A stretch of 64,000 bases of DNA from Phormidesmis sp963789215 (GTDB taxonomy: Bacteria; Cyanobacteriota; Cyanobacteriia; Phormidesmidales; Phormidesmidaceae). Below are positions 9,447 to 18,331 of the stretch, piece after piece. Location: NCBI GenBank assembly GCA_963789215.1, contig CAWBJY010000012.1:62001-126000 (forward strand). Direction: 5' to 3'. The number at the start of each line of letters is the position of its first letter. Position 1 is the first letter of the stretch. The notes below the pieces were generated by a model. It did not search any database, was not told the origin of the DNA, and was given only the letters and a program-made list of their open reading frames with translations. The translations under genes were made by a program, and so were the position numbers.

Positions 9447-9570
9447 TCACATAGCTCTGTAGCCAGGGTTCAGAGACATCTGCGACTCTAGCAATGCCAG
9501 CCAGGGGAATTTTCTCTAACAGCAGCTTATCAATCAAGTCTTTCGTTTCGCCCGTAGTCACGTGGAGCAT
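9373..9570 (-). pseudogene. IS1-family InsA fragment
   Basis: The 65-residue frame contains TKDLIDKLLLEKIPLAGIAR and VSEPWLQ, typical of the helix-turn-helix half of IS1 InsA. The zinc-finger half that normally precedes it is missing, so the first few residues (MLHVTTG) are probably host sequence. It ends 74 bp inside the InsB frame, after the A7 run that marks the frameshift site. Confidence 0.7.
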
Positions 9571-10038
9571 CTAAAACTAGAGGCATTAGTCGTATCGACC
9601 GGTTAACATGTCGCTTAGATCTAAGCAACACTGATTCTCTCTCCATATTTGCATAGGCGCTCTAAGAGTTATGAGCCAGTCGCATCAGGCGGCGCTGCTG
9701 TGTCAACGACGGTTCGCACAGCCCCTTCCCCGCATCGACGGCTTAGGGTTTACTTGTGGAGAGACGTTTCGATCTGTTGATTTTGTTGAACGAATCAGCC
9801 GTGCATCATTCACCTTTCAATTGAACTTTAGGTCTGTCGCTTGCAACGTTGCATTACATTATTTAATAAAAGCACGTGATTGCGTGTGATAAATATCAGT
9901 AACCGGACGCTAACTCAACCTGGACTTAGCGTTAACCGCGAGGCTGTCGGAAAACGACCTTAACTCCTCGGTGAAGCTCCCTGTATGAGCAGGGAGAAAT
10001 AGTAAGAGAGACAAAATAAACAAGGCGAACCTGTCAAG
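9571..10038. other. Intergenic region with two leader hairpins
   Basis: No credible gene is seen here; a 72-codon frame at 9671-9889 has no recognisable features. Just before the DUF3500 gene there are two structures. One is a nested stem at 9939-9970 (CGAGG pairing with CCTCG, enclosing GTCG-GAAAA-CGAC). The other is a perfect hairpin at 9977-9996 (CTCCCTG-TATGAG-CAGGGAG). They may form a structured 5' leader; no known riboswitch class is recognised. Confidence 0.5.
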
Positions 10039-11376
10039 ATGAAACAACATTCTTTCTCTAGACCGCTTACTTTTCTGTGTGCAACCGCATCTTTGCTACT
10101 TACCAGTAGTCTCCAACCTGCAGAGGCAAACTTGCTCAAGCTTGAGCCTCACGAGGCTCGCAGCTATCCTGATAAATCACCTACTCGCTATGCGTTCGAT
10201 GATTCTGAGCTTGCAATTACGCAATCGCTTCAAGATGTACGCTACCAAGAGCTTTCTGCATCTGTTCAAGCCTTTTTAAGCTTACTCAGCGAAGAACAGC
10301 GCGCTACTGTTGTGTTACCCTTTGACAATCCCTATCGCACTCGTAACTTTTGCTACGTGCTAGCTCGCTGCAACGAAGACTACGTGTTGCGCCTTGCAGA
10401 TCTCGACGCAGAACAGAAGATTGCGCTCAACAATGTGTTGATGAAAAGCTTTAGCGGTGCGGGCTATTCAAGAGCGATTGAGACAATTAACAATGAATGG
10501 TTAATCGAAGAGATGGAGAATGCCCACCGCGCCGATCCAGAAAAATATCCAACCGTTGGCAGTCCTTTGGTGCCTAACTGGCCACCACCACCACAGCGTA
10601 ACGCGCCTAATTTCTACATTGCGTTCTTTGGCGAGCCTGCCTCTATGGAGCCTTGGGGTCTACGCTTTGAAGGCCATCACCTCAGCTTGAACCTCACCTT
10701 TGGCGGAGAGGGCGAGCAGCCAACCGTAGGGGTGTTGCCGATGTTCTTTGGCTCTAGCCCAACGATTGTGCCCGCTAGCCCAGAGATCGCAGAAGGGGAA
10801 AGCAATCCCTATCCTCTCTGGCAAGCCAGGGAGGGTCAGCAAATACTACACCGCGAGGCATGGTTGGGCCGTTCTTTTCTGCAGTCATTAGATCAGCAAA
10901 CCCTGGAGAGTGGAACTTGGTCAGAACTCCCAGATGTGGTTTTAGCTGGCGGCGCTGAAGTGCCGTTAGATGCAGTGAGCTTCTTAGAAGGAGAGAAAGC
11001 TGGAATTGCAGTGGCTGACTTAAGCGAGCTGCAGCAAAGCCTGCTGTGGGAGTTCGCCCTAGAGTTTTTGTCCATGCAGGCTAATCATCATATTGACTTG
11101 GCTGCGGTTGAGGCCGATTTAATCAACTCTCGGGTTTGGTGGTTTGGCGACATTGAGGACGAAGAAGCCGATCTCTATATGCGGGTGCAAAGCGATCGTT
11201 ATCTTGTAGAGCTGCTACAGTCCAACACCTTTGGCGTCATCAGCGAAGTTGCTTCTAACCATGTTCATGCTTCGTTTAGAGACCTCACTAATGACTGGGA
11301 CTACGACGCATTAGGCGCGCATCTCGACGAGCATCACCATCCAGAGTCAGCCCATTTGAGTGAGCATCACCACTAG
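10039..11376 (+). CDS. DUF3500 family secreted protein with histidine-rich C-terminus
   Basis: A signal peptide (hydrophobic LCATASLLLTSS, then AEAN) indicates export. The body matches the DUF3500 family: YSRAIETINNE, FYIAFFGEP, WGLRFEGHHLSLNLTF and VLPMFFGSSP. The family's function is unknown. The last 20 residues contain two EHHH clusters (LDEHHHPES and LSEHHH) that are not part of the domain and could bind metal; this is inference. The gene is not in an obvious operon, standing between the IS1 remnant and a convergent EEP gene. Confidence 0.8.
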   Translation: MKQHSFSRPLTFLCATASLLLTSSLQPAEANLLKLEPHEARSYPDKSPTRYAFDDSELAITQSLQDVRYQELSASVQAFLSLLSEEQRATVVLPFDNPYRTRNFCYVLARCNEDYVLRLADLDAEQKIALNNVLMKSFSGAGYSRAIETINNEWLIEEMENAHRADPEKYPTVGSPLVPNWPPPPQRNAPNFYIAFFGEPASMEPWGLRFEGHHLSLNLTFGGEGEQPTVGVLPMFFGSSPTIVPASPEIAEGESNPYPLWQAREGQQILHREAWLGRSFLQSLDQQTLESGTWSELPDVVLAGGAEVPLDAVSFLEGEKAGIAVADLSELQQSLLWEFALEFLSMQANHHIDLAAVEADLINSRVWWFGDIEDEEADLYMRVQSDRYLVELLQSNTFGVISEVASNHVHASFRDLTNDWDYDALGAHLDEHHHPESAHLSEHHH

Positions 11377-11530
11377 GATCAATGGCTCACTAAGACGAAC
11401 GGCGCTGACTTAAAGTTGTTTTCAATCGGCGATAAGCTTTTTTGGGATAGCGCGAGGTTCGTTCATCAACAGGAAAACTTGTGGGTCATTTAAAATCTAC
11501 CGGGTTTTGCGGCTTCGGCACATAGCACCG

Positions 11531-12247
11531 TTATATCTGCTTAATGTCCGTGTAGATGCAATAGTGATCGGTGAGTCCCTTCAATTGACCTACCGGCGGC
11601 CACGCTGAGCTTCGAGGCCAGCTCAACGGCACCATATTATGAACACAGATATGGTCGATGGTCGCCAAGCCTGATTCCCCAACGAGCGGATCGTCTTCGC
11701 TACTGGTCAGACAGTCTAACCCGCATGACGACAGGGCCTCTTTGAGCGCAACCCTACCGCCCTTAGATCCGTAATAATGACCAGCCGTCAGAAGATCTTG
11801 ATTAAAGTCGCCCACAACGCAAAGTGCACCTTCAGCAAGCAGTCGCCGCCAGTCGCCTGCTTGCTCGCTCAACCGCGACCGAAATAGGGCTTCGCCCGTC
11901 AATGTTGAATCCCGGCCGTCAGATAACCACGGAAGTACTGTTCCCACTACCACGCAGCCGTTAATCTTTGCCGCAGCTACACGTTCACGATCTGCCGTCA
12001 GCTGAACTGAATGTCCGCCCAATCGCGACCAGATCGCCACCCAGCATTCACCGCTCTTTGAGTTTCGATCAGGCGCATCAGCGGAGTAAGCAAGAAGACA
12101 GAAGTCAGGGCCAGGTGAGAACTCAGCATGTGTCTCAGTTAATACCCAAACGTCTGCATCCACCTGACTCATCCCCATTTGTAGCCTGTCGGCTCTTGCA
12201 GTTGCCTTGGGGCGACAGCGATCAAGATTCCATGTTGCCAATCGCAT
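11531..12247 (-). CDS. Endonuclease/exonuclease/phosphatase (EEP) family protein
   Basis: The protein has the ordered motifs of the EEP superfamily: ATWNLDR (Asn), VLTETH (metal-binding Glu), VVGDFNQDL (Asp and Asn) and the terminal LTDHY (catalytic Asp-His). Members hydrolyse phosphodiester or phosphomonoester bonds in nucleic acids, lipids or sugars; the substrate is not evident. The 238-residue length is compact, and no signal peptide is seen, so it is probably cytoplasmic. It is convergent with the DUF3500 gene. Confidence 0.75.
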   Translation of the reverse strand: MRLATWNLDRCRPKATARADRLQMGMSQVDADVWVLTETHAEFSPGPDFCLLAYSADAPDRNSKSGECWVAIWSRLGGHSVQLTADRERVAAAKINGCVVVGTVLPWLSDGRDSTLTGEALFRSRLSEQAGDWRRLLAEGALCVVGDFNQDLLTAGHYYGSKGGRVALKEALSSCGLDCLTSSEDDPLVGESGLATIDHICVHNMVPLSWPRSSAWPPVGQLKGLTDHYCIYTDIKQI

Positions 12248-12631
12248 CGACGCTCTCGCACTCCAGCTCCTTTAGTTGTTATCTATTCTCCTACGGCTGC
12301 GGTCATAGCGCGGATGATGTACTGGGAAGTTAGAGCTGTTCTCTACTCGAGCAAACCAAACGACCTTCAGAGCTAACGGTACGATGGCCGACGCGCTAGA
12401 GACTGACGTGCGAGAATTTCCGTTCTAAGTCGGCTGTGTTGATCTAAAAGTTGAGTAGGCGGATGCGGCAAGCCCAAAGCCGGCTACGACCTGAGGAAAG
12501 ATTGGGACACTGATTGTTGCAACATGTGTTTTTAGACAGGTTTCTAACAACAGGTAGAGAGAAAATTGAGGATTAGCTGTTACACAAGCTACATCGGTTC
12601 AACTATACAAAATACCTCTCTACAGGCAATT
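12248..12631. other. Intergenic region without recognised features
   Basis: About 380 bp between divergent genes. I see no gene, repeat or clear promoter. A TTG-initiated extension of the DUF1206 frame from 12566 adds 22 unrelated residues and is not supported. Confidence 0.4.
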
Positions 12632-13471
12632 ATGAGCAATCAATCATTAGGAAAACCCAGCAGCAGCGATACCGCTAAATGGATTGAGATTTTAGCCCGT
12701 TTGGGCTATGCAGCTAAGGGAATTGTCTACGCCATAGTGGGTGCCTTAGCAATTCAGGTTGCCTTTAACTGGGGCGGCAGACTCACCGGCTCTACAGGAG
12801 CCTTTGAGTCGATTGCTAACCAGCCTTTTGGCAAAGTCATGCTGTTCTTTGTCGCTTTCGGCCTATTAGGATACGTGCTTTGGCGTTTTGTATCCGCCAT
12901 TTTTGACCCTGAGCACAACGAAGATGGCGCTAAGAACATTTTTCGCCGCCTGTCTTACGCGGTTAGCGGACTGGTGTACGGGAGCTTATCCTTCGCCGCA
13001 TTTCGAATTGTATTTAGCAACGGCTCATCGTCTAGCAGCAGTAGCGGTAGCTCCAATGAGCAGACGGCGACGTTGCTCTCGCAGCCTTTTGGCCGCTGGC
13101 TCGTCGGATTGGTTGCAGCCTGCACCGTAGCCTACGGCTTCTACTGCATCTATCGCGGCGTCAAGGTTAAGTTTCGCAAAAAGCTAAAGCTCGCCGAGAT
13201 GAGCCAAACAGAGCAAACCTGGGCAATTCGAATTGGACGATTTGGACTGATCTGCAAAGGAATCGTTTCCACGATTGTGGGATATTTCTTCGCTCAGGCC
13301 GCGCGTTCTGCTGACGCTAGCGAGGCAAAGTCAACCGCTGGCGCATTACAGACGATTCAACAGCAGCCTTTTGGCGCTGTGCTGATGGGTATTGTCGCGT
13401 TTGGAATGCTGGCCTACGGTATTCATTTGATGGTGCAGGCACGCTATCGACGGATTTCTCCTGAGCAGTAA
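12632..13471 (+). CDS. DUF1206 integral membrane protein
   Basis: The sequence contains three repeats of a two-helix module: ILARLGYAAKGIVYAIVGAL, then LSYAVSGLVYGSL, then IGRFGLICKGIVSTIVG, each followed by a second hydrophobic helix and a QPFG motif. This is the DUF1206 family, six membrane segments, function unknown. The ATG at 12632 places the first module about 15 residues from the start and is preferred over the upstream TTG at 12566. A serine-rich linker (SSSSSSGSS) separates the second and third modules. Confidence 0.8.
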   Translation: MSNQSLGKPSSSDTAKWIEILARLGYAAKGIVYAIVGALAIQVAFNWGGRLTGSTGAFESIANQPFGKVMLFFVAFGLLGYVLWRFVSAIFDPEHNEDGAKNIFRRLSYAVSGLVYGSLSFAAFRIVFSNGSSSSSSSGSSNEQTATLLSQPFGRWLVGLVAACTVAYGFYCIYRGVKVKFRKKLKLAEMSQTEQTWAIRIGRFGLICKGIVSTIVGYFFAQAARSADASEAKSTAGALQTIQQQPFGAVLMGIVAFGMLAYGIHLMVQARYRRISPEQ

Positions 13472-13553
13472 GACCGTAAGAAGATTTCAATAGCCGCTCT
13501 CTATGGAAATGTGGAGCGGTGCGACGTAGGCTTGCTTCCACTGTCGGGAAGAG

Positions 13554-13577
13554 TTCTCCCCATAAGCTAGGGGAGAA
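13554..13577. terminator. Hairpin between DUF1206 gene and transposase relic
   Basis: A perfect 8-bp inverted repeat, TTCTCCCC and GGGGAGAA, has an 8-base loop. It lies between two convergent coding regions, so it may act as a bidirectional terminator, although it has no T-run. It could also be an end of the decayed ISAzo13 element. Confidence 0.35.
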
Positions 13578-13597
13578 GCAAACAAATAACTTCCCCG

Positions 13598-14434
13598 CTA
13601 TATCGGTTGTATCGTAATCGCCCACTGCGGCAAGAATTCCGAGGCAAGAATTCCGAAGGATGCCAATCGACACGAAACTCAGCTAAGGACGGTGAGTCTA
13701 CCGTAATCCCTTTTTCATAGATGACGCTGAGGCGATAAACAACAGGCTCCAAGCCTTTCCACATCATGTGGCTCGCCCAGGCTAGCGTGGGTTCAACCGA
13801 ATCGAGAATGGCACCATGCCAAAACTGCTCAAGCGCAAATTGTGTGCGGTTGGACCGGGTCGCTCCACCGCTGTCAAGATTAATTGCCAGGGTGGTAATT
13901 TTGGGATAGTCGGGTTTGTTGTCTGCCCACCCGTTGGCCAAACAATCAACGACAAAGGCAGGGGTCTCAGCCGACTCTCCAAACAAGATAGTCAGTTCAT
14001 CAGTTTGTAGATTGAGGATGCCAAAGGGGACTAAGACATCCGTCCACTGGGTATCGTGGTCATCAGCTTTGGGAGCCTCTAGTCGACAGTCATATCCGCT
14101 ACGAGAGAGATTGCCGACCTGTACCTTGGCTTTCGCATTGGCAACTTTGACAGGGTCAAAAATAGCGTCCGTTTCTGGAAGTTGCTTCTGCGGTTTGGTC
14201 TTTAGGGTTTACGCAAAAGGTAACCCAGACGATTCAAGATCTCACCGAGATGTTCTTTTGCGACCTCGAGCTGAGTAATTATCGGCATAGGGAATCCCTG
14301 TTTCTAGGCTGTCCAGCCCGCGCTGGGCCGTCAAAACAATCTAGCGCTACTGGGGCAGTAAAGGCCCGTTTCTTTGCTCCAGTCAGCTTACGTGCTGCAT
14401 CCTTGAAGGTCGCTTTGACTGGCTTGGTTAACAT
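13598..14434 (-). pseudogene. ISAzo13-family transposase relic
   Basis: Reading the minus strand with several frame changes gives successive ISAzo13 transposase blocks: KDAARKLTGAKKRAF at the start; LGEILNRLGY and then LKTKPQKQLPETDAIF in the next frame; KVQVGNLSRSGYD; FGILNLQTDEL; PAFVVDCLANGW; YPKITTLAINLDSGG; HGAILDSVEPTLAWASHM; WKGLEPVVY. A final EFLPQWAITIQPI is reached only after removing a 14-bp tandem duplication. At least two internal segments are missing. Only the part 13567-13986 is still an open frame. The copy is dead. Confidence 0.75.
13629..13656. repeat. 14-bp perfect tandem duplication
   Basis: GGCAAGAATTCCGA occurs twice in a row. It lies in the 3' end of the ISAzo13 relic and shifts the frame there; deleting one copy restores the family's C-terminal residues and a stop at 13598-13600. 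This suggests a replication-slippage mutation. Confidence 0.8.
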
Positions 14435-14512
14435 CGCTCAGCTCAGGATATTAATGGCTGCTCACAGCTTGGACGATTTGAGGACTTATTAAACTGCTTC
14501 TCCCTAGGCTAC

Positions 14513-15199
14513 TTAGCGAACCGCACAGACGCTTCCCCCCCAGAGCGCAACAATTTTGCCCTCTGGCGCATTCGAGCTTAGCAAGCCACCTAGCTGGTTG
14601 GCCGTAAACTCCGTGCCCAAAGAGCTTTCAAATACCCGAACAGTAGTGCCATCTTCAGCGGTCTCAGCCCCTTTTAAGCTGGTCAGCGTTGAGCCTAGCC
14701 CAATATCATCCGCAGTCGTAAGCTGAGCGCTCGGGGTATTTAGGCGTACGCTCCAGCCGACAAAATCGTTATCTTTCGCCTGCACCGAGAAGCCGTTGTC
14801 CCAGGTAGTCGTCGCCAGCGCACCACCGTCACATTCAGCATTTTCAACGGTTTCTCTGGGCGCACCTAAAGCTTCGGTAATCTCTGCTCTAGCTTCTTCG
14901 ATATCAGTACCAAACGGCACAATGCGAGAGTTCTCAGGCTGATCGGCCACGATTTCTAATCCCTCTTGGCCGAGCGATACCAGCAACGTTGACCCAAAAT
15001 CGGTGGACATCGTTTCTTCTGATTCTGTATCAATTCCTGGCGGCGATGCTTCTGAAATAGCTGATGGATCTGCGCTGCGATCGCGTATCTCAGTAGGCTT
15101 AGAAATAGTAGACTTAGGCATGATTCGGCAGGCCGTGACGGTAAGTAATACCAGCAGGCTCAAGCCGAATAGTCCTCGAAACTGTCTGCGGCTGTTCAT
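14513..15199 (-). CDS. Putative lipoprotein of unknown function
   Basis: Starting at the ATG at 15199 (a longer frame to 15286 adds 29 implausible residues), the protein opens with a positively charged, hydrophobic lipoprotein signal ending LTVTAC. An acidic Ser/Glu linker follows. Two similar segments then each combine a threshold-like phrase (FGTDIEEARAEITEALG, GLGSTLTSLKG) with a Cys-containing stretch, so a small two-lobed extracytoplasmic domain is likely. No named family is recognised. A pair of cysteines (ENAEC and GSVC) could form a disulphide. Confidence 0.6.
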   Translation of the reverse strand: MNSRRQFRGLFGLSLLVLLTVTACRIMPKSTISKPTEIRDRSADPSAISEASPPGIDTESEETMSTDFGSTLLVSLGQEGLEIVADQPENSRIVPFGTDIEEARAEITEALGAPRETVENAECDGGALATTTWDNGFSVQAKDNDFVGWSVRLNTPSAQLTTADDIGLGSTLTSLKGAETAEDGTTVRVFESSLGTEFTANQLGGLLSSNAPEGKIVALWGGSVCAVR

Positions 15200-15405
15200 A
15201 GTGATAATTAAAAGAGAGAACTGATATCGGTAGGGCATTGAGAACTTTGTCAGATAAATAAAGCCGCTGTAGCAGCGTATATTCACACCGATGAAACAGC
15301 TTTGACACGAATACTGACTACAGTAAATAGTATTTCAAACAGCGCAGATTCTTATACCCCTTTTACCTCGAAGTGCGCTTTCAAGTATCTGAGCAAGCAA
15401 AAAAT

Positions 15406-16031
15406 ATGTCTCGAACTGCCAAGCATTTAGAGCGTCACTATTCAGATCGAATCGGCTGGCTGCGAGCCGCTGTGCTAGGAGCCAATGACGGAATTGTTTC
15501 GACTGCAAGCTTAGTCGTCGGCGTAGCGGCAGCAAATACGCCTAGAAGCGGTATTTTAATCGCGGGCGTTTCGGGACTGGTGGCAGGAGCTATGTCGATG
15601 GCAGCCGGAGAATATGTATCCGTTAGCTCCCAGGCTGACACCGAGCGAGCTGATTTGGAACGCGAACGGCAGGAGCTAGCAACCGATCGCGACTCTGAGC
15701 ACGAAGAGCTGATGAACATATACGTAAATAGAGGACTCACGCCCTCACTGGCCCAGCAGGTGGCTACTCAACTCATGACTCACGATGCGCTGTCGGCTCA
15801 TGCTCGAGATGAGCTAGGACTCTCGGACATTCATCAGGCTAGGCCGGTGCAAGCTGCGATCGCATCTTTTCATCGGGAGCCGCCTTGCCCTTAATTTTAG
15901 CTACCTTCAGCCCCGCCGCTTGGATTGTCCCGGCGGTCGCGATCAGTTCTTTGATATTTCTGGCGCTACTAGGAGCGCTAGCAATGGCACTAACAACAGC
16001 CATTGGCGCAGCGTTTGGCCCGGTAGCGTGA
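15406..16031 (+). pseudogene. VIT1/CCC1-family iron/manganese transporter, frameshifted and internally deleted
   Basis: The first part matches the VIT1/CCC1 family: HYSDRIGWLRAAVLGANDGI, VAGAMSMAAGEYVSVSSQ, and the cytoplasmic DLERERQELATDRDSE metal-binding helix region. The frame stops at 15894. One extra T in the TTTT run at 15867-15870 would restore the family sequence ASFSSGAALPLILA through to a stop at 16029-16031. Even then LLGALAMALTTAIG lacks about 22 residues normally present in this place, a real in-frame deletion that removes part of the last helices. A GTG at 15373 is an alternative start. Confidence 0.75.
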
Positions 16032-16216
16032 GCGCTGTGAACGCATAACAGCCGCGGCTATAGAGACGAAGGAATCTTGTAATACTGCTGAAAGTCTTTT
16101 GATATTGTTACATTCTCGGGCTGTTTGTAGGTCGATTTGACACCGTTTGGCCACGTTTTGACAACATCCGTCGCTTAAAGTAATCGCACAGTCCAACTTC
16201 TGCTAAGAGTCGTTCG

Positions 16217-16399
16217 ATGGTTGTAGAAAGTCTACTTATTCTGCTGACATTGAGCGCTCTCACCTTAGGCGTGATTAAACTCATTGCCTATTTGTTTCCT
16301 CACTCTTCTGCCTATTCTTTTAGATCGCCACGATCTGTTCGAGCGGCCTCGCGCAGACGATGCGTTCGGGCGATGAGTAAGGGGCAACGTCGACGATGA
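16217..16399 (+). CDS. Possible small membrane protein
   Basis: A 60-codon frame with one strongly hydrophobic helix (ESLLILLTLSALTLGVIKLI) followed by an Arg-rich tail ending KGQRRR. This is a plausible single-span membrane peptide, but the ribosome site is weak and no family is recognised. It lies between the broken VIT gene and amt. Confidence 0.35.
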   Translation: MVVESLLILLTLSALTLGVIKLIAYLFPHSSAYSFRSPRSVRAASRRRCVRAMSKGQRRR

Positions 16400-16498
16400 G
16401 CATTTTTAAGCGTCTTAAGATCATCTGCAAATCCATGAATGAACCGTTCTTACCCGAAAACATGTCTAACAAATAAACCTACCGAGTAAATAACCAAT

Positions 16499-17890
16499 AT
16501 GACCTCAGCGCTTGCTTTGGCCAACGTATCTAGCTTTTTAGCTCAGTCCGCAGCCGATGTTACCGCCAGCCCTGCCGCTAGCCCTATTGATATGGGCGAC
16601 ACGGCCTGGATGCTAGTAGCAACCGGCTTAGTGTTACTCATGACCCCAGGGCTGGCCTTCTTTTATGGTGGCCTCGTCCGCTCTACTAACGTTCTTAATA
16701 CCATGATGATGAGCCTGGTTGCTATGGCGCTCATCGGGACTACTTGGTGCTTGTGGGGCTATAGCCTAGCCTTTGATGTGAACGTAGATTCAGTTCATCC
16801 TTTTGGGCAGGGAATGCAAGCTTATATTGGAGGTTTGCATTGGCTGTTTTTGAATGGCGTTACTGCAACAGAACCCGACCCGATTGGCTATGCGCCAACT
16901 ATTCCGCATCAGCTCTTTATGGCCTACCAGCTCACTTTTGCCATTATCACCCCGGCTTTAATTTCGGGCGCGATTGTCGAAAGAATTAGCTTTAAGGCTT
17001 ACTTTTGGTTTTTGTTGTTGTGGTCTACTTTAATTTATTCACCCCTGGCCCATTGGGTATGGGGCAGGGGATGGATTGGGGCACTAGGTGTACTCGATTT
17101 TGCGGGCGGAACTGTTGTACATATTAGCTCCGGGGTTGCTGCTGTAGTAGCCGCCTATGTGATTGGGCCAAGGCGTAACTTTGCCACTCAGTCGTATGCG
17201 CCGCACAACGTACCTTATGTGCTGCTCGGCATTGGCCTGCTCTGGTTTGGCTGGTTTGGCTTTAACGGCGGTAGCGCACTGGCTTCTGGCCCTTTGGCCG
17301 CAACTGCTTTAGTCAATACTTTTGTGGCGACTTCAGCAGCCGGGCTAACTTGGTTGATTATAGAGTGGATGCTGCGCGGTAAGCCGACTGCCATCGGGAT
17401 CGCTAGCGGCTTTCTGGCCGGACTCGTGGGCATTACGCCAGCGGCGGGGTTTGTGCTACCCATGGGAGCCATTATGATCGGCTCTATCACCTCAGTCTGT
17501 TGCTTTTTTGCGGTGAGCCTGCGGGCCAGGCTACAGTTTGATGATTCTTTAGACACCTTTCCCATTCATGGGTTGGGAGGTACTGTTGGGGCGCTGCTGA
17601 CCGGCGTATTTGCGACTAAGCAGGTGAATGCAGCGGGGGCCGATGGGTTGTTGTTTGGCAATCCGGGGCTGGTGCTAACTCAGTTTACGGGGGTTGCTGC
17701 AACTTATCTGTTTGCGGCGGTGGGCACGTTTGCTATTTTGAAGCTGCTGGCGTTGGTAATACCGCTAAGGGTAAAACCCGATGTGGAGCTTCAGGGTCTC
17801 GATATTGCTGAGCACGGTGAGGAAGCGTATGGTGAAGCGCTAGACTTTACAGAGCAAAACCCAGTTGGCGTAAAGCTGAGAGTTTCGTAA
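16499..17890 (+). CDS. amt: Ammonium transporter, Amt/MEP/Rh family
   Basis: An 11-helix ammonium channel of the inner membrane, used for ammonium uptake. Landmarks: MTPGLAFFYGGLVRSTNVLN (the family signature), LAHWVWG with the first pore histidine region, DFAGGTVVHISSG, WFGWFGFNGGSAL, and DTFPIHGLGG with the second pore histidine. An N-terminal stretch of about 45 residues before the first core helix probably holds the signal sequence seen in many Amt proteins. Length (463) is typical. No glnB/glnK gene is adjacent. Confidence 0.92.
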   Translation: MTSALALANVSSFLAQSAADVTASPAASPIDMGDTAWMLVATGLVLLMTPGLAFFYGGLVRSTNVLNTMMMSLVAMALIGTTWCLWGYSLAFDVNVDSVHPFGQGMQAYIGGLHWLFLNGVTATEPDPIGYAPTIPHQLFMAYQLTFAIITPALISGAIVERISFKAYFWFLLLWSTLIYSPLAHWVWGRGWIGALGVLDFAGGTVVHISSGVAAVVAAYVIGPRRNFATQSYAPHNVPYVLLGIGLLWFGWFGFNGGSALASGPLAATALVNTFVATSAAGLTWLIIEWMLRGKPTAIGIASGFLAGLVGITPAAGFVLPMGAIMIGSITSVCCFFAVSLRARLQFDDSLDTFPIHGLGGTVGALLTGVFATKQVNAAGADGLLFGNPGLVLTQFTGVAATYLFAAVGTFAILKLLALVIPLRVKPDVELQGLDIAEHGEEAYGEALDFTEQNPVGVKLRVS

Positions 17891-17906
17891 GAAGGCGCTG
17901 TCTATC

Positions 17907-17961
17907 GCCTTGCGATCTGTTGCCTTGCGATCTGTTGCCTTGCGATCTGTTGCCTTGCGAT
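17907..17961. repeat. 15-bp tandem repeat, 3.7 copies
   Basis: The unit GCCTTGCGATCTGTT is repeated perfectly three times (17907-17921, 17922-17936, 17937-17951), followed by a partial fourth copy to 17961. It lies 17 bp after the amt stop codon. Confidence 0.9.
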
Positions 17962-17978
17962 AGAGCGATCGCCTGCTC

Positions 17979-18098
17979 CTAGGCTTGAAGGTGGGCGATC
18001 GCTGCGTGCAAAGCCAAGCTGACTATTTCGAGATTATTCCACCGCGGCGGAGCAAGTACAGCGAGAGCAGATAATAGACCCAGAACTAAACGTTTCAT
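17979..18098 (-). CDS. Short secreted or membrane peptide
   Basis: A 39-codon frame on the minus strand begins MKRLVLGLLSALAVLAPPRW, a signal-peptide-like opening. It has a strong ribosome site (TAGGAGA, about nine bases before the ATG). The remaining 20 residues carry no recognised domain. Small exported proteins beginning this way are common in cyanobacteria and usually longer, so this may be a truncated member. It sits downstream of the crcB genes, and could be a separate transcript. Confidence 0.5.
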   Translation of the reverse strand: MKRLVLGLLSALAVLAPPRWNNLEIVSLALHAAIAHLQA

Positions 18099-18178
18099 GA
18101 GAGCGTCTCCTAATAATGGAAAAGGTGAAAGGAGGCCGAAACCCGCGCTAAAAGTATCTTGCGAATGCTAAGAGAGAT

Positions 18179-18194
18179 ACCTTTTGCAAAAGGT
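18179..18194. promoter_or_regulatory. Perfect 16-bp palindrome
   Basis: ACCTTTTGCAAAAGGT is a perfect palindrome, 84 bp upstream of the small secreted peptide's start. It could be an operator for a dimeric regulator; no specific regulator is implied. Confidence 0.4.
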
Positions 18195-18331
18195 CTCGGA
18201 GTAAGTAACAGCGCCTAGCTTTTAGCGGAGACTAAGCTGTTGCTTCTATATCTTTTACGATATGTCCTTTACGATAAAAGAGCCGTATGATCCTTGCGTG
18301 ACCGGCCTGTGTTTTCTATATGACAAAGGCG

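Larger units (their letters stand above)
8943..9570 (-). mobile_element. Truncated IS1-family insertion sequence
   Basis: Two overlapping minus-strand frames match the InsA/InsB arrangement of IS1-family elements. The element is incomplete. The InsA-like frame begins at the helix-turn-helix part and lacks the N-terminal CxxC zinc finger, and sequence upstream of 9570 shows no trace of it. InsB carries a 51-bp insertion. I could not define terminal inverted repeats or a target duplication. The two frames overlap at an A7 run (minus strand, 9396-9402), where a normal element would shift frame; here InsB lies in the +1 phase rather than the usual -1. Confidence 0.75.

Noticed and set aside
9671..9889. 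72-codon plus-strand frame after the IS1 remnant
   Set aside because: No recognisable motif, weak ribosome site and composition unlike the neighbours.
13317..13673. 118-codon minus-strand frame
   Set aside because: It covers the 3' end of the DUF1206 gene and only touches the transposase relic tail; it is not a separate gene.
16400..16498. Possible NtcA box (GTA-N8-TAC) before amt
   Set aside because: I looked for the consensus in this spacer and found no adequate match.
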